NCBI GenBank assembly: GCA_030867875.1
Contig: JAOWCC010000916.1
Coordinates: forward strand, 2,241,001 to 2,305,000
Direction of reading: 5' to 3'
Source of the DNA: Actinernus sp. WN-2022
Lineage: Eukaryota > Cnidaria > Anthozoa > Actiniaria > Actinernidae
DNA: 64,000 nucleotides
The position numbers and the translations under genes are program-made. This document shows, one piece after another, positions 29,801 to 44,800 of the stretch. Within the stretch, counting starts at the first letter, position 1. Each line of letters starts with the position of its first letter. The notes under the pieces are model-generated. The model was not told the origin of the DNA, made no database searches, and was given only the letters and a program-made list of their open reading frames with translations.

Positions 29801-32800
29801 ACCATTGAAACCTAGACTATCAGTTATCAGCGCTTTAAACTGAGGAAATCGAGAATTCCACACAAGATGAGGCATGTTAACACAAAAAGAGTGTACCTTG
29901 CTAAGGCGCCTTTTGTGTTGACATGCGTCAATATGTGCACCGTTTCAGTTTCAACTGGCCGCTGTTGCTCGAAATCTTGATGGATTTTAATGCGGTTTGC
30001 AGCAAAAGAACCGTCTTTGTCTATAGAACAACTGTTGACTGCGTTTTAGCCGCACCTGGGCATTGGAAACACCCCAAAATGTCACTTTTAGTTGATCAAC
30101 TGGAAAAAGGTGATAAGGTAGAAAATCTCGAAAAATTCCAAATCTCAAACAAGGAAATTATGGGATAGAAAGGCTATACATGGAAGCAAGTGTCATTTTA
30201 CAACCATTGAAACCTAGACTATCAGTTATCAGCGCTTTAAACTGAGGAAATCGAGAATTCCACACAAGATGAGGCATGTTAACACAAAAAGAGTGTACCT
30301 TGCTAAGGCGCCTTTTGTGTTGACATGCGTCAATATGTGCACCGTTTCAGTTTCAACTGGCCGCTGTTGCTCGAAATCTTGATGGATTTTAATGCGGTTT
30401 GCAGCAAAAGAACCGTCTTTGTCTATAGAACAACTGTTGACTGCGTTTTAGCCGCACCTGGGCATTGGAAACACCCCAAAATGTCACTTTTAGTTGATCA
30501 ACTGGAAAAAGGTGATAAGGTAGAAAATCTCGAAAAATTCCAAATCTCAAACAAGGAAATTATGGGATAGAAAGGCTATACATGGAAGCAAGTGTCATTT
30601 TACAACCATTGAAACCTAGACTATCAGTTATCAGCGCTTTAAACTGAGGAAATCGAGAATTCCACACAAGATGAGGCATGTTAACACAAAAAGAGTGTAC
30701 CTTGCTAAGGCGCCTTTTGTGTTGACATGCCTCAATATGTGCACCGTTTCAGTTTCAACTGGCCGCTGTTGCTCGAAATCTTGATGGATTTTAATGCGGT
30801 TTGCAGCAAAAGAACCGTCTTTGTCTATAGAACAACTGTTGACTGCGTTTTAGCCGCACCTGGGCATTGGAAACACCCCAAAATGTCACTTTTAGTTGAT
30901 CAACTGGAAAAAGGTGATAAGGTAGAAAATCTCGAAAAATTCCAAATCTCAAACAAGGAAATTATGGGATAGAAAGGCTATACATGGAAGCAAGTGTCAT
31001 TTTACAACCATTGAAACCTAGACTATCAGTTATCAGCGCTTTAAACTGAGGAAATCGAGAATTCCACACAAGATGAGGCATGTTAACACAAAAAGAGTGT
31101 ACCTTGCTAAGGCGCCTTTTGTGTTGACATGCGTCAATATGTGCACCGTTTCAGTTTCAACTGGCCGCTGTTGCTCGAAATCTTGATGGATTTTAATGCG
31201 GTTTGCAGCAAAAGAACCGTCTTTGTCTATAGAACAACTGTTGACTGCGTTTTAGCCGCACCTGGGCATTGGAAACACCCCAAAATGTCACTTTTAGTTG
31301 ATCAACTGGAAAAAGGTGATAAGGTAGAAAATCTCGAAAAATTCCAAATCTCAAACAAGGAAATTATGGGATAGAAAGGCTATACATGGAAGCAAGTGTC
31401 ATTTTACAACCATTGAAACCTAGACTATCAGTTATCAGCGCTTTAAACTGAGGAAATCGAGAATTCCACACAAGATGAGGCATGTTAACACAAAAAGAGT
31501 GTACCTTGCTAAGGCGCCTTTTGTGTTGACATGCCTCAATATGTGCACCGTTTCAGTTTCAACTGGCCGCTGTTGCTCGAAATCTTGATGGATTTTAATG
31601 CGGTTTGCAGCAAAAGAACCGTCTTTGTCTATAGAACAACTGTTGACTGCGTTTTAGCCGCACCTGGGCATTGGAAACACCCCAAAATGTCACTTTTAGT
31701 TGATCAACTGGAAAAAGGTGATAAGGTAGAAAATCTCGAAAAATTCCAAATCTCAAACAAGGAAATTATGGGATAGAAAGGCTATACATGGAAGCAAGTG
31801 TCATTTTACAACCATTGAAACCTAGACTATCAGTTATCAGCGCTATAAACTGAGGAAATCGAGAATTCCACACAAGATGAGGCATGTTAACACAAAAAGA
31901 GTGTACCTTGCTAAGGCGCCTTTTGTGTTGACATGCCTCAATATGTGCACCGTTTCAGTTTCAACTGGCCGCTGTTGCTCGAAATCTTGATGGATTTTAA
32001 TGCGGTTTGCAGCAAAAGAACCGTCTTTGTCTATAGAACAACTGTTGACTGCGTTTTAGCCGCACCTGGGCATTGGAAACACCCCAAAATGTCACTTTTA
32101 GTTGATCAACTGGAAAAAGGTGATAAGGTAGAAAATCTCGAAAAATTCCAAATCTCAAACAAGGAAATTATGGGATAGAAAGGCTATACATGGAAGCAAG
32201 TGTCATTTTACAACCATTGAAACCTAGACTATCAGTTATCAGCGCTATAAACTGAGGAAATCGAGAATTCCACACAAGATGAGGCATGTTAACACAAAAA
32301 GAGTGTACCTTGCTAAGGCGCCTTTTGTGTTGACATGCCTCAATATGTGCACCGTTTCAGTTTCAACTGGCCGCTGTTGCTCGAAATCTTGATGGATTTT
32401 AATGCGGTTTGCAGCAAAAGAACCGTCTTTGTCTATAGAACAACTGTTGACTGCGTTTTAGCCGCACCTGGGCATTGGAAACACCCCAAAATGTCACTTT
32501 TAGTTGATCAACTGGAAAAAGGTGATAAGGTAGAAAATCTCGAAAAATTCCAAATCTCAAACAAGGAAATTATGGGATAGAAAGGCTATACATGGAAGCA
32601 AGTGTCATTTTACAACCATTGAAACCTAGACTATCAGTTATCAGCGCTTTAAACTGAGGAAATCGAGAATTCCACACAAGATGAGGCATGTTAACACAAA
32701 AAGAGTGTACCTTGCTAAGGCGCCTTTTGTGTTGACATGCCTCAATATGTGCACCGTTTCAGTTTCAACTGGCCGCTGTTGCTCGAAATCTTGATGGATT

Positions 32801-35800
32801 TTATTGCGGTTTGCAGCAAAAGAACCGTCTTTGTCTATAGAACAACTGTTGACTGCGTTTTAGCCGCACCTGGGCATTGGAAACACCCCAAAATGTCACT
32901 TTAATTGATCAACTGGAAAAAGGTGATAAGGTAGAAAATCTCGAAAAATTCCAAATCTCAAACAAGGAAATTATGGGATAGAAAGGCTATACATGGAAGC
33001 AAGTGTCATTTTACAACCATTGAAACCTAGACTATCAGTTATCAGCGCTTTAAACTGAGGAAATCGAGAATTCCACACAAGATGAGGCATGTTAACACAA
33101 AAAGAGTGTACCTTGCTAAGGCGCCTTTTGTGTTGACATGCCTCAATATGTGCACCGTTTCAGTTTCAACTGGCCGCTGTTGCTCGAAATCTTGATGGAT
33201 TTTAATGCGGTTTGCAGCAAAAGAACCGTCTTTGTCTATAGAACAACTGTTGACTGCGTTTTAGCCGCACCTGGGCATTGGAAACACCCCAAAATGTCAC
33301 TTTTAGTTGATCAACTGGAAAAAGGTGATAAGGTAGAAAATCTCGAAAAATTCCAAATCTCAAACAAGGAAATTATGGGATAGAAAGGCTATACATGGAA
33401 GCAAGTGTCATTTTACAACCATTGAAACCTAGACTATCAGTTATCAGCGCTTTAAACTGAGGAAATCGAGAATTCCACACAAGATGAGGCATGTTAACAC
33501 AAAAAGAGTGTACCTTGCTAAGGCGCCTTTTGTGTTGACATGCGTCAATATGTGCACCGTTTCAGTTTCAACTGGCCGCTGTTGCTCGAAATCTTGATGG
33601 ATTTTAATGCGGTTTGCAGCAAAAGAACCGTCTTTGTCTATAGAACAACTGTTGACTGCGTTTTAGCCGCACCTGGGCATTGGAAACACCCCAAAATGTC
33701 ACTTTTAGTTGATCAACTGGAAAAAGGTGATAAGGTAGAAAATCTCGAAAAATTCCAAATCTCAAACAAGGAAATTATGGGATAGAAAGGCTATACATGG
33801 AAGCAAGTGTCATTTTACAACCATTGAAACCTAGACTATCAGTTATCAGCGCTTTAAACTGAGGAAATCGAGAATTCCACACAAGATGAGGCATGTTAAC
33901 ACAAAAAGAGTGTACCTTGCTAAGGCGCCTTTTGTGTTGACATGCCTCAATATGTGCACCGTTTCAGTTTCAACTGGCCGCTGTTGCTCGAAATCTTGAT
34001 GGATTTTATTGCGGTTTGCAGCAAAAGAACCGTCTTTGTCTATAGAACAACTGTTGACTGCGTTTTAGCCGCACCTGGGCATTGGAAACACCCCAAAATG
34101 TCACTTTTAGTTGATCAACTGGAAAAAGGTGATAAGGTAGAAAATCTCGAAAAATTCCAAATCTCAAACAAGGAAATTATGGGATAGAAAGGCTATACAT
34201 GGAAGCAAGTGTCATTTTACAACCATTGAAACCTAGACTATCAGTTATCAGCGCTTTAAACTGAGGAAATCGAGAATTCCACACAAGATGAGGCATGTTA
34301 ACACAAAAAGAGTGTACCTTGCTAAGGCGCCTTTTGTGTTGACATGCCTCAATATGTGCACCGTTTCAGTTTCAACTGGCCGCTGTTGCTCGAAATCTTG
34401 ATGGATTTTATTGCGGTTTGCAGCAAAAGAACCGTCTTTGTCTATAGAACAACTGTTGACTGCGTTTTAGCCGCACCTGGGCATTGGAAACACCCCAAAA
34501 TGTCACTTTAATTGATCAACTGGAAAAAGGTGATAAGGTAGAAAATCTCGAAAAATTCCAAATCTCAAACAAGGAAATTATGGGATAGAAAGGCTATACA
34601 TGGAAGCAAGTGTCATTTTACAACCATTGAAACCTAGACTATCAGTTATCAGCGCTTTAAACTGAGGAAATCGAGAATTCCACACAAGATGAGGCATGTT
34701 AACACAAAAAGAGTGTACCTTGCTAAGGCGCCTTTTGTGTTGACATGCCTCAATATGTGCACCGTTTCAGTTTCAACTGGCCGCTGTTGCTCGAAATCTT
34801 GATGGATTTTAATGCGGTTTGCAGCAAAAGAACCGTCTTTGTCTATAGAACAACTGTTGACTGCGTTTTAGCCGCACCTGGGCATTGGAAACACCCCAAA
34901 ATGTCACTTTTAGTTGATCAACTGGAAAAAGGTGATAAGGTAGAAAATCTCGAAAAATTCCAAATCTCAAACAAGGAAATTATGGGATAGAAAGGCTATA
35001 CATGGAAGCAAGTGTCATTTTACAACCATTGAAACCTAGACTATCAGTTATCAGCGCTTTAAACTGAGGAAATCGAGAATTCCACACAAGATGAGGCATG
35101 TTAACACAAAAAGAGTGTACCTTGCTAAGGCGCCTTTTGTGTTGACATGCGTCAATATGTGCACCGTTTCAGTTTCAACTGGCCGCTGTTGCTCGAAATC
35201 TTGATGGATTTTAATGCGGTTTGCAGCAAAAGAACCGTCTTTGTCTATAGAACAACTGTTGACTGCGTTTTAGCCGCACCTGGGCATTGGAAACACCCCA
35301 AAATGTCACTTTTAGTTGATCAACTGGAAAAAGGTGATAAGGTAGAAAATCTCGAAAAATTCCAAATCTCAAACAAGGAAATTATGGGATAGAAAGGCTA
35401 TACATGGAAGCAAGTGTCATTTTACAACCATTGAAACCTAGACTATCAGTTATCAGCGCTTTAAACTGAGGAAATCGAGAATTCCACACAAGATGAGGCA
35501 TGTTAACACAAAAAGAGTGTACCTTGCTAAGGCGCCTTTTGTGTTGACATGCCTCAATATGTGCACCGTTTCAGTTTCAACTGGCCGCTGTTGCTCGAAA
35601 TCTTGATGGATTTTAATGCGGTTTGCAGCAAAAGAACCGTCTTTGTCTATAGAACAACTGTTGACTGCGTTTTAGCCGCACCTGGGCATTGGAAACACCC
35701 CAAAATGTCACTTTTAGTTGATCAACTGGAAAAAGGTGATAAGGTAGAAAATCTCGAAAAATTCCAAATCTCAAACAAGGAAATTATGGGATAGAAAGGC

Positions 35801-38800
35801 TATACATGGAAGCAAGTGTCATTTTACAACCATTGAAACCTAGACTATCAGTTATCAGCGCTTTAAACTGAGGAAATCGAGAATTCCACACAAGATGAGG
35901 CATGTTAACACAAAAAGAGTGTACCTTGCTAAGGCGCCTTTTGTGTTGACATGCCTCAATATGTGCACCGTTTCAGTTTCAACTGGCCGCTGTTGCTCGA
36001 AATCTTGATGGATTTTATTGCGGTTTGCAGCAAAAGAACCGTCTTTGTCTATAGAACAACTGTTGACTGCGTTTTAGCCGCACCTGGGCATTGGAAACAC
36101 CCCAAAATGTCACTTTAATTGATCAACTGGAAAAAGGTGATAAGGTAGAAAATCTCGAAAAATTCCAAATCTCAAACAAGGAAATTATGGGATAGAAAGG
36201 CTATACATGGAAGCAAGTGTCATTTTACAACCATTGAAACCTAGACTATCAGTTATCAGCGCTTTAAACTGAGGAAATCGAGAATTCCACACAAGATGAG
36301 GCATGTTAACACAAAAAGAGTGTACCTTGCTAAGGCGCCTTTTGTGTTGACATGCCTCAATATGTGCACCGTTTCAGTTTCAACTGGCCGCTGTTGCTCG
36401 AAATCTTGATGGATTTTAATGCGGTTTGCAGCAAAAGAACCGTCTTTGTCTATAGAACAACTGTTGACTGCGTTTTAGCCGCACCTGGGCATTGGAAACA
36501 CCCCAAAATGTCACTTTTAGTTGATCAACTGGAAAAAGGTGATAAGGTAGAAAATCTCGAAAAATTCCAAATCTCAAACAAGGAAATTATGGGATAGAAA
36601 GGCTATACATGGAAGCAAGTGTCATTTTACAACCATTGAAACCTAGACTATCAGTTATCAGCGCTTTAAACTGAGGAAATCGAGAATTCCACACAAGATG
36701 AGGCATGTTAACACAAAAAGAGTGTACCTTGCTAAGGCGCCTTTTGTGTTGACATGCGTCAATATGTGCACCGTTTCAGTTTCAACTGGCCGCTGTTGCT
36801 CGAAATCTTGATGGATTTTAATGCGGTTTGCAGCAAAAGAACCGTCTTTGTCTATAGAACAACTGTTGACTGCGTTTTAGCCGCACCTGGGCATTGGAAA
36901 CACCCCAAAATGTCACTTTTAGTTGATCAACTGGAAAAAGGTGATAAGGTAGAAAATCTCGAAAAATTCCAAATCTCAAACAAGGAAATTATGGGATAGA
37001 AAGGCTATACATGGAAGCAAGTGTCATTTTACAACCATTGAAACCTAGACTATCAGTTATCAGCGCTTTAAACTGAGGAAATCGAGAATTCCACACAAGA
37101 TGAGGCATGTTAACACAAAAAGAGTGTACCTTGCTAAGGCGCCTTTTGTGTTGACATGCCTCAATATGTGCACCGTTTCAGTTTCAACTGGCCGCTGTTG
37201 CTCGAAATCTTGATGGATTTTAATGCGGTTTGCAGCAAAAGAACCGTCTTTGTCTATAGAACAACTGTTGACTGCGTTTTAGCCGCACCTGGGCATTGGA
37301 AACACCCCAAAATGTCACTTTTAGTTGATCAACTGGAAAAAGGTGATAAGGTAGAAAATCTCGAAAAATTCCAAATCTCAAACAAGGAAATTATGGGATA
37401 GAAAGGCTATACATGGAAGCAAGTGTCATTTTACAACCATTGAAACCTAGACTATCAGTTATCAGCGCTTTAAACTGAGGAAATCGAGAATTCCACACAA
37501 GATGAGGCATGTTAACACAAAAAGAGTGTACCTTGCTAAGGCGCCTTTTGTGTTGACATGCCTCAATATGTGCACCGTTTCAGTTTCAACTGGCCGCTGT
37601 TGCTCGAAATCTTGATGGATTTTATTGCGGTTTGCAGCAAAAGAACCGTCTTTGTCTATAGAACAACTGTTGACTGCGTTTTAGCCGCACCTGGGCATTG
37701 GAAACACCCCAAAATGTCACTTTAATTGATCAACTGGAAAAAGGTGATAAGGTAGAAAATCTCGAAAAATTCCAAATCTCAAACAAGGAAATTATGGGAT
37801 AGAAAGGCTATACATGGAAGCAAGTGTCATTTTACAACCATTGAAACCTAGACTATCAGTTATCAGCGCTTTAAACTGAGGAAATCGAGAATTCCACACA
37901 AGATGAGGCATGTTAACACAAAAAGAGTGTACCTTGCTAAGGCGCCTTTTGTGTTGACATGCCTCAATATGTGCACCGTTTCAGTTTCAACTGGCCGCTG
38001 TTGCTCGAAATCTTGATGGATTTTAATGCGGTTTGCAGCAAAAGAACCGTCTTTGTCTATAGAACAACTGTTGACTGCGTTTTAGCCGCACCTGGGCATT
38101 GGAAACACCCCAAAATGTCACTTTAATTGATCAACTGGAAAAAGGTGATAAGGTAGAAAATCTCGAAAAATTCCAAATCTCAAACAAGGAAATTATGGGA
38201 TAGAAAGGCTATACATGGAAGCAAGTGTCATTTTACAACCATTGAAACCTAGACTATCAGTTATCAGCGCTTTAAACTGAGGAAATCGAGAATTCCACAC
38301 AAGATGAGGCATGTTAACACAAAAAGAGTGTACCTTGCTAAGGCGCCTTTTGTGTTGACATGCCTCAATATGTGCACCGTTTCAGTTTCAACTGGCCGCT
38401 GTTGCTCGAAATCTTGATGGATTTTAATGCGGTTTGCAGCAAAAGAACCGTCTTTGTCTATAGAACAACTGTTGACTGCGTTTTAGCCGCACCTGGGCAT
38501 TGGAAACACCCCAAAATGTCACTTTTAGTTGATCAACTGGAAAAAGGTGATAAGGTAGAAAATCTCGAAAAATTCCAAATCTCAAACAAGGAAATTATGG
38601 GATAGAAAGGCTATACATGGAAGCAAGTGTCATTTTACAACCATTGAAACCTAGACTATCAGTTATCAGCGCTTTAAACTGAGGAAATCGAGAATTCCAC
38701 ACAAGATGAGGCATGTTAACACAAAAAGAGTGTACCTTGCTAAGGCGCCTTTTGTGTTGACATGCCTCAATATGTGCACCGTTTCAGTTTCAACTGGCCG

Positions 38801-41800
38801 CTGTTGCTCGAAATCTTGATGGATTTTAATGCGGTTTGCAGCAAAAGAACCGTCTTTGTCTATAGAACAACTGTTGACTGCGTTTTAGCCGCACCTGGGC
38901 ATTGGAAACACCCCAAAATGTCACTTTTAGTTGATCAACTGGAAAAAGGTGATAAGGTAGAAAATCTCGAAAAATTCCAAATCTCAAACAAGGAAATTAT
39001 GGGATAGAAAGGCTATACATGGAAGCAAGTGTCATTTTACAACCATTGAAACCTAGACTATCAGTTATCAGCGCTTTAAACTGAGGAAATCGAGAATTCC
39101 ACACAAGATGAGGCATGTTAACACAAAAAGAGTGTACCTTGCTAAGGCGCCTTTTGTGTTGACATGCCTCAATATGTGCACCGTTTCAGTTTCAACTGGC
39201 CGCTGTTGCTCGAAATCTTGATGGATTTTATTGCGGTTTGCAGCAAAAGAACCGTCTTTGTCTATAGAACAACTGTTGACTGCGTTTTAGCCGCACCTGG
39301 GCATTGGAAACACCCCAAAATGTCACTTTTAGTTGATCAACTGGAAAAAGGTGATAAGGTAGAAAATCTCGAAAAATTCCAAATCTCAAACAAGGAAATT
39401 ATGGGATAGAAAGGCTATACATGGAAGCAAGTGTCATTTTACAACCATTGAAACCTAGACTATCAGTTATCAGCGCTTTAAACTGAGGAAATCGAGAATT
39501 CCACACAAGATGAGGCATGTTAACACAAAAAGAGTGTACCTTGCTAAGGCGCCTTTTGTGTTGACATGCGTCAATATGTGCACCGTTTCAGTTTCAACTG
39601 GCCGCTGTTGCTCGAAATCTTGATGGATTTTAATGCGGTTTGCAGCAAAAGAACCGTCTTTGTCTATAGAACAACTGTTGACTGCGTTTTAGCCGCACCT
39701 GGGCATTGGAAACACCCCAAAATGTCACTTTTAGTTGATCAACTGGAAAAAGGTGATAAGGTAGAAAATCTCGAAAAATTCCAAATCTCAAACAAGGAAA
39801 TTATGGGATAGAAAGGCTATACATGGAAGCAAGTGTCATTTTACAACCATTGAAACCTAGACTATCAGTTATCAGCGCTTTAAACTGAGGAAATCGAGAA
39901 TTCCACACAAGATGAGGCATGTTAACACAAAAAGAGTGTACCTTGCTAAGGCGCCTTTTGTGTTGACATGCCTCAATATGTGCACCGTTTCAGTTTCAAC
40001 TGGCCGCTGTTGCTCGAAATCTTGATGGATTTTAATGCGGTTTGCAGCAAAAGAACCGTCTTTGTCTATAGAACAACTGTTGACTGCGTTTTAGCCGCAC
40101 CTGGGCATTGGAAACACCCCAAAATGTCACTTTTAGTTGATCAACTGGAAAAAGGTGATAAGGTAGAAAATCTCGAAAAATTCCAAATCTCAAACAAGGA
40201 AATTATGGGATAGAAAGGCTATACATGGAAGCAAGTGTCATTTTACAACCATTGAAACCTAGACTATCAGTTATCAGCGCTTTAAACTGAGGAAATCGAG
40301 AATTCCACACAAGATGAGGCATGTTAACACAAAAAGAGTGTACCTTGCTAAGGCGCCTTTTGTGTTGACATGCCTCAATATGTGCACCGTTTCAGTTTCA
40401 ACTGGCCGCTGTTGCTCGAAATCTTGATGGATTTTAATGCGGTTTGCAGCAAAAGAACCGTCTTTGTCTATAGAACAACTGTTGACTGCGTTTTAGCCGC
40501 ACCTGGGCATTGGAAACACCCCAAAATGTCACTTTTAGTTGATCAACTGGAAAAAGGTGATAAGGTAGAAAATCTCGAAAAATTCCAAATCTCAAACAAG
40601 GAAATTATGGGATAGAAAGGCTATACATGGAAGCAAGTGTCATTTTACAACCATTAAAACCTAGACTATCAGTTATCAGCGCTATAAACTGAGGAAATCG
40701 AGAATTCCACACAAGATGAGGCATGTTAACACAAAAAGAGTGTACCTTGCTAAGGCGCCTTTTGTGTTGACATGCCTCAATATGTGCACCGTTTCAGTTT
40801 CAACTGGCCGCTGTTGCTCGAAATCTTGATGGATTTTAATGCGGTTTGCAGCAAAAGAACCGTCTTTGTCTATAGAACAACTGTTGACTGCGTTTTAGCC
40901 GCACCTGGGCATTGGAAACACCCCAAAATGTCACTTTTAGTTGATCAACTGGAAAAAGGTGATAAGGTAGAAAATCTCGAAAAATTCCAAATCTCAAACA
41001 AGGAAATTATGGGATAGAAAGGCTATACATGGAAGCAAGTGTCATTTTACAACCATTGAAACCTAGACTATCAGTTATCAGCGCTTTAAACTGAGGAAAT
41101 CGAGAATTCCACACAAGATGAGGCATGTTAACACAAAAAGAGTGTACCTTGCTAAGGCGCCTTTTGTGTTGACATGCCTCAATATGTGCACCGTTTCAGT
41201 TTCAACTGGCCGCTGTTGCTCGAAATCTTGATGGATTTTATTGCGGTTTGCAGCAAAAGAACCGTCTTTGTCTATAGAACAACTGTTGACTGCGTTTTAG
41301 CCGCACCTGGGCATTGGAAACACCCCAAAATGTCACTTTAATTGATCAACTGGAAAAAGGTGATAAGGTAGAAAATCTCGAAAAATTCCAAATCTCAAAC
41401 AAGGAAATTATGGGATAGAAAGGCTATACATGGAAGCAAGTGTCATTTTACAACCATTGAAACCTAGACTATCAGTTATCAGCGCTTTAAACTGAGGAAA
41501 TCGAGAATTCCACACAAGATGAGGCATGTTAACACAAAAAGAGTGTACCTTGCTAAGGCGCCTTTTGTGTTGACATGCCTCAATATGTGCACCGTTTCAG
41601 TTTCAACTGGCCGCTGTTGCTCGAAATCTTGATGGATTTTAATGCGGTTTGCAGCAAAAGAACCGTCTTTGTCTATAGAACAACTGTTGACTGCGTTTTA
41701 GCCGCACCTGGGCATTGGAAACACCCCAAAATGTCACTTTTAGTTGATCAACTGGAAAAAGGTGATAAGGTAGAAAATCTCGAAAAATTCCAAATCTCAA

Positions 41801-44800
41801 ACAAGGAAATTATGGGATAGAAAGGCTATACATGGAAGCAAGTGTCATTTTACAACCATTGAAACCTAGACTATCAGTTATCAGCGCTTTAAACTGAGGA
41901 AATCGAGAATTCCACACAAGATGAGGCATGTTAACACAAAAAGAGTGTACCTTGCTAAGGCGCCTTTTGTGTTGACATGCCTCAATATGTGCACCGTTTC
42001 AGTTTCAACTGGCCGCTGTTGCTCGAAATCTTGATGGATTTTAATGCGGTTTGCAGCAAAAGAACCGTCTTTGTCTATAGAACAACTGTTGACTGCGTTT
42101 TAGCCGCACCTGGGCATTGGAAACACCCCAAAATGTCACTTTTAGTTGATCAACTGGAAAAAGGTGATAAGGTAGAAAATCTCGAAAAATTCCAAATCTC
42201 AAACAAGGAAATTATGGGATAGAAAGGCTATACATGGAAGCAAGTGTCATTTTACAACCATTGAAACCTAGACTATCAGTTATCAGCGCTTTAAACTGAG
42301 GAAATCGAGAATTCCACACAAGATGAGGCATGTTAACACAAAAAGAGTGTACCTTGCTAAGGCGCCTTTTGTGTTGACATGCCTCAATATGTGCACCGTT
42401 TCAGTTTCAACTGGCCGCTGTTGCTCGAAATCTTGATGGATTTTATTGCGGTTTGCAGCAAAAGAACCGTCTTTGTCTATAGAACAACTGTTGACTGCGT
42501 TTTAGCCGCACCTGGGCATTGGAAACACCCCAAAATGTCACTTTAATTGATCAACTGGAAAAAGGTGATAAGGTAGAAAATCTCGAAAAATTCCAAATCT
42601 CAAACAAGGAAATTATGGGATAGAAAGGCTATACATGGAAGCAAGTGTCATTTTACAACCATTGAAACCTAGACTATCAGTTATCAGCGCTTTAAACTGA
42701 GGAAATCGAGAATTCCACACAAGATGAGGCATGTTAACACAAAAAGAGTGTACCTTGCTAAGGCGCCTTTTGTGTTGACATGCCTCAATATGTGCACCGT
42801 TTCAGTTTCAACTGGCCGCTGTTGCTCGAAATCTTGATGGATTTTAATGCGGTTTGCAGCAAAAGAACCGTCTTTGTCTATAGAACAACTGTTGACTGCG
42901 TTTTAGCCGCACCTGGGCATTGGAAACACCCCAAAATGTCACTTTTAGTTGATCAACTGGAAAAAGGTGATAAGGTAGAAAATCTCGAAAAATTCCAAAT
43001 CTCAAACAAGGAAATTATGGGATAGAAAGGCTATACATGGAAGCAAGTGTCATTTTACAACCATTGAAACCTAGACTATCAGTTATCAGCGCTTTAAACT
43101 GAGGAAATCGAGAATTCCACACAAGATGAGGCATGTTAACACAAAAAGAGTGTACCTTGCTAAGGCGCCTTTTGTGTTGACATGCCTCAATATGTGCACC
43201 GTTTCAGTTTCAACTGGCCGCTGTTGCTCGAAATCTTGATGGATTTTAATGCGGTTTGCAGCAAAAGAACCGTCTTTGTCTATAGAACAACTGTTGACTG
43301 CGTTTTAGCCGCACCTGGGCATTGGAAACACCCCAAAATGTCACTTTTAGTTGATCAACTGGAAAAAGGTGATAAGGTAGAAAATCTCGAAAAATTCCAA
43401 ATCTCAAACAAGGAAATTATGGGATAGAAAGGCTATACATGGAAGCAAGTGTCATTTTACAACCATTGAAACCTAGACTATCAGTTATCAGCGCTTTAAA
43501 CTGAGGAAATCGAGAATTCCACACAAGATGAGGCATGTTAACACAAAAAGAGTGTACCTTGCTAAGGCGCCTTTTGTGTTGACATGCCTCAATATGTGCA
43601 CCGTTTCAGTTTCAACTGGCCGCTGTTGCTCGAAATCTTGATGGATTTTAATGCGGTTTGCAGCAAAAGAACCGTCTTTGTCTATAGAACAACTGTTGAC
43701 TGCGTTTTAGCCGCACCTGGGCATTGGAAACACCCCAAAATGTCACTTTTAGTTGATCAACTGGAAAAAGGTGATAAGGTAGAAAATCTCGAAAAATTCC
43801 AAATCTCAAACAAGGAAATTATGGGATAGAAAGGCTATACATGGAAGCAAGTGTCATTTTACAACCATTGAAACCTAGACTATCAGTTATCAGCGCTTTA
43901 AACTGAGGAAATCGAGAATTCCACACAAGATGAGGCATGTTAACACAAAAAGAGTGTACCTTGCTAAGGCGCCTTTTGTGTTGACATGCCTCAATATGTG
44001 CACCGTTTCAGTTTCAACTGGCCGCTGTTGCTCGAAATCTTGATGGATTTTAATGCGGTTTGCAGCAAAAGAACCGTCTTTGTCTATAGAACAACTGTTG
44101 ACTGCGTTTTAGCCGCACCTGGGCATTGGAAACACCCCAAAATGTCACTTTTAGTTGATCAACTGGAAAAAGGTGATAAGGTAGAAAATCTCGAAAAATT
44201 CCAAATCTCAAACAAGGAAATTATGGGATAGAAAGGCTATACATGGAAGCAAGTGTCATTTTACAACCATTGAAACCTAGACTATCAGTTATCAGCGCTT
44301 TAAACTGAGGAAATCGAGAATTCCACACAAGATGAGGCATGTTAACACAAAAAGAGTGTACCTTGCTAAGGCGCCTTTTGTGTTGACATGCCTCAATATG
44401 TGCACCGTTTCAGTTTCAACTGGCCGCTGTTGCTCGAAATCTTGATGGATTTTAATGCGGTTTGCAGCAAAAGAACCGTCTTTGTCTATAGAACAACTGT
44501 TGACTGCGTTTTAGCCGCACCTGGGCATTGGAAACACCCCAAAATGTCACTTTTAGTTGATCAACTGGAAAAAGGTGATAAGGTAGAAAATCTCGAAAAA
44601 TTCCAAATCTCAAACAAGGAAATTATGGGATAGAAAGGCTATACATGGAAGCAAGTGTCATTTTACAACCATTGAAACCTAGACTATCAGTTATCAGCGC
44701 TTTAAACTGAGGAAATCGAGAATTCCACACAAGATGAGGCATGTTAACACAAAAAGAGTGTACCTTGCTAAGGCGCCTTTTGTGTTGACATGCCTCAATA

